Below are positions 5,814-6,418 of a stretch of DNA of 6,418 bases, in pieces. A program made the translations under genes and the position numbers. This DNA comes from Bacteroidota bacterium (GTDB lineage: Bacteria; Bacteroidota; Bacteroidia; Chitinophagales; Chitinophagaceae), in contig JAPLER010000117.1 in the NCBI GenBank assembly GCA_026391115.1, positions 1 to 6,418 on the forward strand, read 5' to 3'. The stretch's first letter is position 1. Each line of letters begins with the position of its first letter. The notes under the pieces are model-generated. The model did no database searches and was not told where the DNA came from. It saw only the letters and a program-made list of their open reading frames with translations.

Positions 5814-6418
5814 ATGTTTATGCAAATAATTGAATTAGTAAAATTTCTAGGCAGTTCTGCTATTATTATGTCTGGTGTTATTTTCATAGCAAAAAAAATA
5901 ATAGATAAATCTCTCGATGGTGCTGTAGAAAAATATAAAGCATCATTGCAAAAGGAAGCAGATTTATATAAGCATAATCTTAATAAGGAAACTGAAATAC
6001 TAAAATTTGATTTAAACAAAATCTCATTAGAATATCAATCAAAGTATAATACTTTACACAAAGAAAGACTAGATATTATTAAAGATATTTATGGTGAGAT
6101 AATAAATTTAGACTATGAGTTAATTAAATTAACATCTGTTTTTCAAGGACCAGAATGGAAAAAAACTGAACATAATTTTGAAATTAGAGATTTAATTATT
6201 CGATTTGAAAAAGACTTTGAAATTAAACGTTTGTACTTTGCTAAAAATACTTGTGAAAACGTAGAGAAGGTTATTGAAAGAATGAAAACAATTAATCACA
6301 ATATGTATAAAGCCAAGCTTCAAGAAGAAACTAATCAGGAACTAGAAAAGTATAATAACACAGTAACGACAGAAGAAAGGCTTCAACCCAAAAAAACTTG
6401 GCGTGAATTAGAGATTGA
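5814..6418 (+). CDS. Membrane-anchored coiled-coil protein of unknown function, 3'-truncated by window edge
   Basis: The frame is open for 201 codons to the window edge with no stop. A hydrophobic segment (about residues 5-26, including AIIMSGVIFIA) is followed by KKIIDK, suggesting one N-terminal membrane anchor with the rest in the cytoplasm. Residues 38-100 form a heptad-like, Lys/Glu-rich helix. It contains LEYQSKYNTLHKERLDIIKDIY (written here as residues 72-93), whose E-x-Q-x-x-(Y/F)-x-x-L-H-x-x-R-x-x-I-I-x-x-(I/L)-Y pattern I associate with a widespread uncharacterised family of anchored coiled-coil proteins often seen in accessory regions. That link is from memory and not verified. The remainder is helical and charged, with QGPEW at 111-115. 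ATG at 5814 is chosen because it follows TAATA; ATG at 5820 (residue 3) is equally possible. It starts 11 bases after the terminator, and no separate promoter was identified. Confidence 0.8.
   Translation, partial: MFMQIIELVKFLGSSAIIMSGVIFIAKKIIDKSLDGAVEKYKASLQKEADLYKHNLNKETEILKFDLNKISLEYQSKYNTLHKERLDIIKDIYGEIINLDYELIKLTSVFQGPEWKKTEHNFEIRDLIIRFEKDFEIKRLYFAKNTCENVEKVIERMKTINHNMYKAKLQEETNQELEKYNNTVTTEERLQPKKTWRELEI

Noticed and set aside
5747..6019. Minus-strand open frame of 90 codons
   Set aside because: It runs antisense through the 5771-5802 terminator and the start of the coiled-coil gene; the plus-strand frame is longer and more protein-like.

Overview
The window looks like chromosomal DNA of a low-GC member of the Bacteroidota. 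The evidence is phylum-style SMC and glutamate dehydrogenase sequences, A/T-rich translation starts without clear Shine-Dalgarno sites, and a match to the Bacteroidota -7 promoter motif (TAnnTTTG). A Chitinophagaceae-like lineage is a reasonable guess, made from sequence style alone. All genes read on the + strand.

Left part (3-1327): the 3' nine-tenths of a hexameric glutamate dehydrogenase gene, cut by the window edge and closed by a strong intrinsic terminator. An AT-rich gap (1328-1602) follows, with several short repeats and only a weak promoter candidate. Centre (1603-5028): a full-length smc reading frame encoding the chromosome-organising SMC ATPase. Its N-terminal head appears to lack a block of about 27 residues that is normally conserved, although the frame is intact. 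smc ends in its own hairpin terminator (5060-5095).

Right part (5029-6418): accessory in character. A two-gene type II toxin-antitoxin module (5143-5679, RelE/ParE-type toxin) has its own promoter. Six bases after the toxin stop lies a diverged second copy of the last 26 codons of smc, stop codon included (5686-5763), then another strong terminator (5771-5802). The toxin-antitoxin module is therefore bracketed by two copies of the smc 3' end, as expected if a segment of about 735 bp was inserted or recombined there. Most codon differences between the copies are silent, which suggests the two tails diverged as parts of working smc genes before being brought together. The window ends inside a gene for a membrane-anchored coiled-coil protein of unknown function (5814 to the edge), which has no stop codon in the window.

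The two housekeeping genes have no evident functional link to the accessory genes. The most notable points are the duplicated smc tail around the toxin-antitoxin pair and the apparent in-frame gap in the SMC head. No RNA gene, CRISPR array, transposase or integrase was seen.
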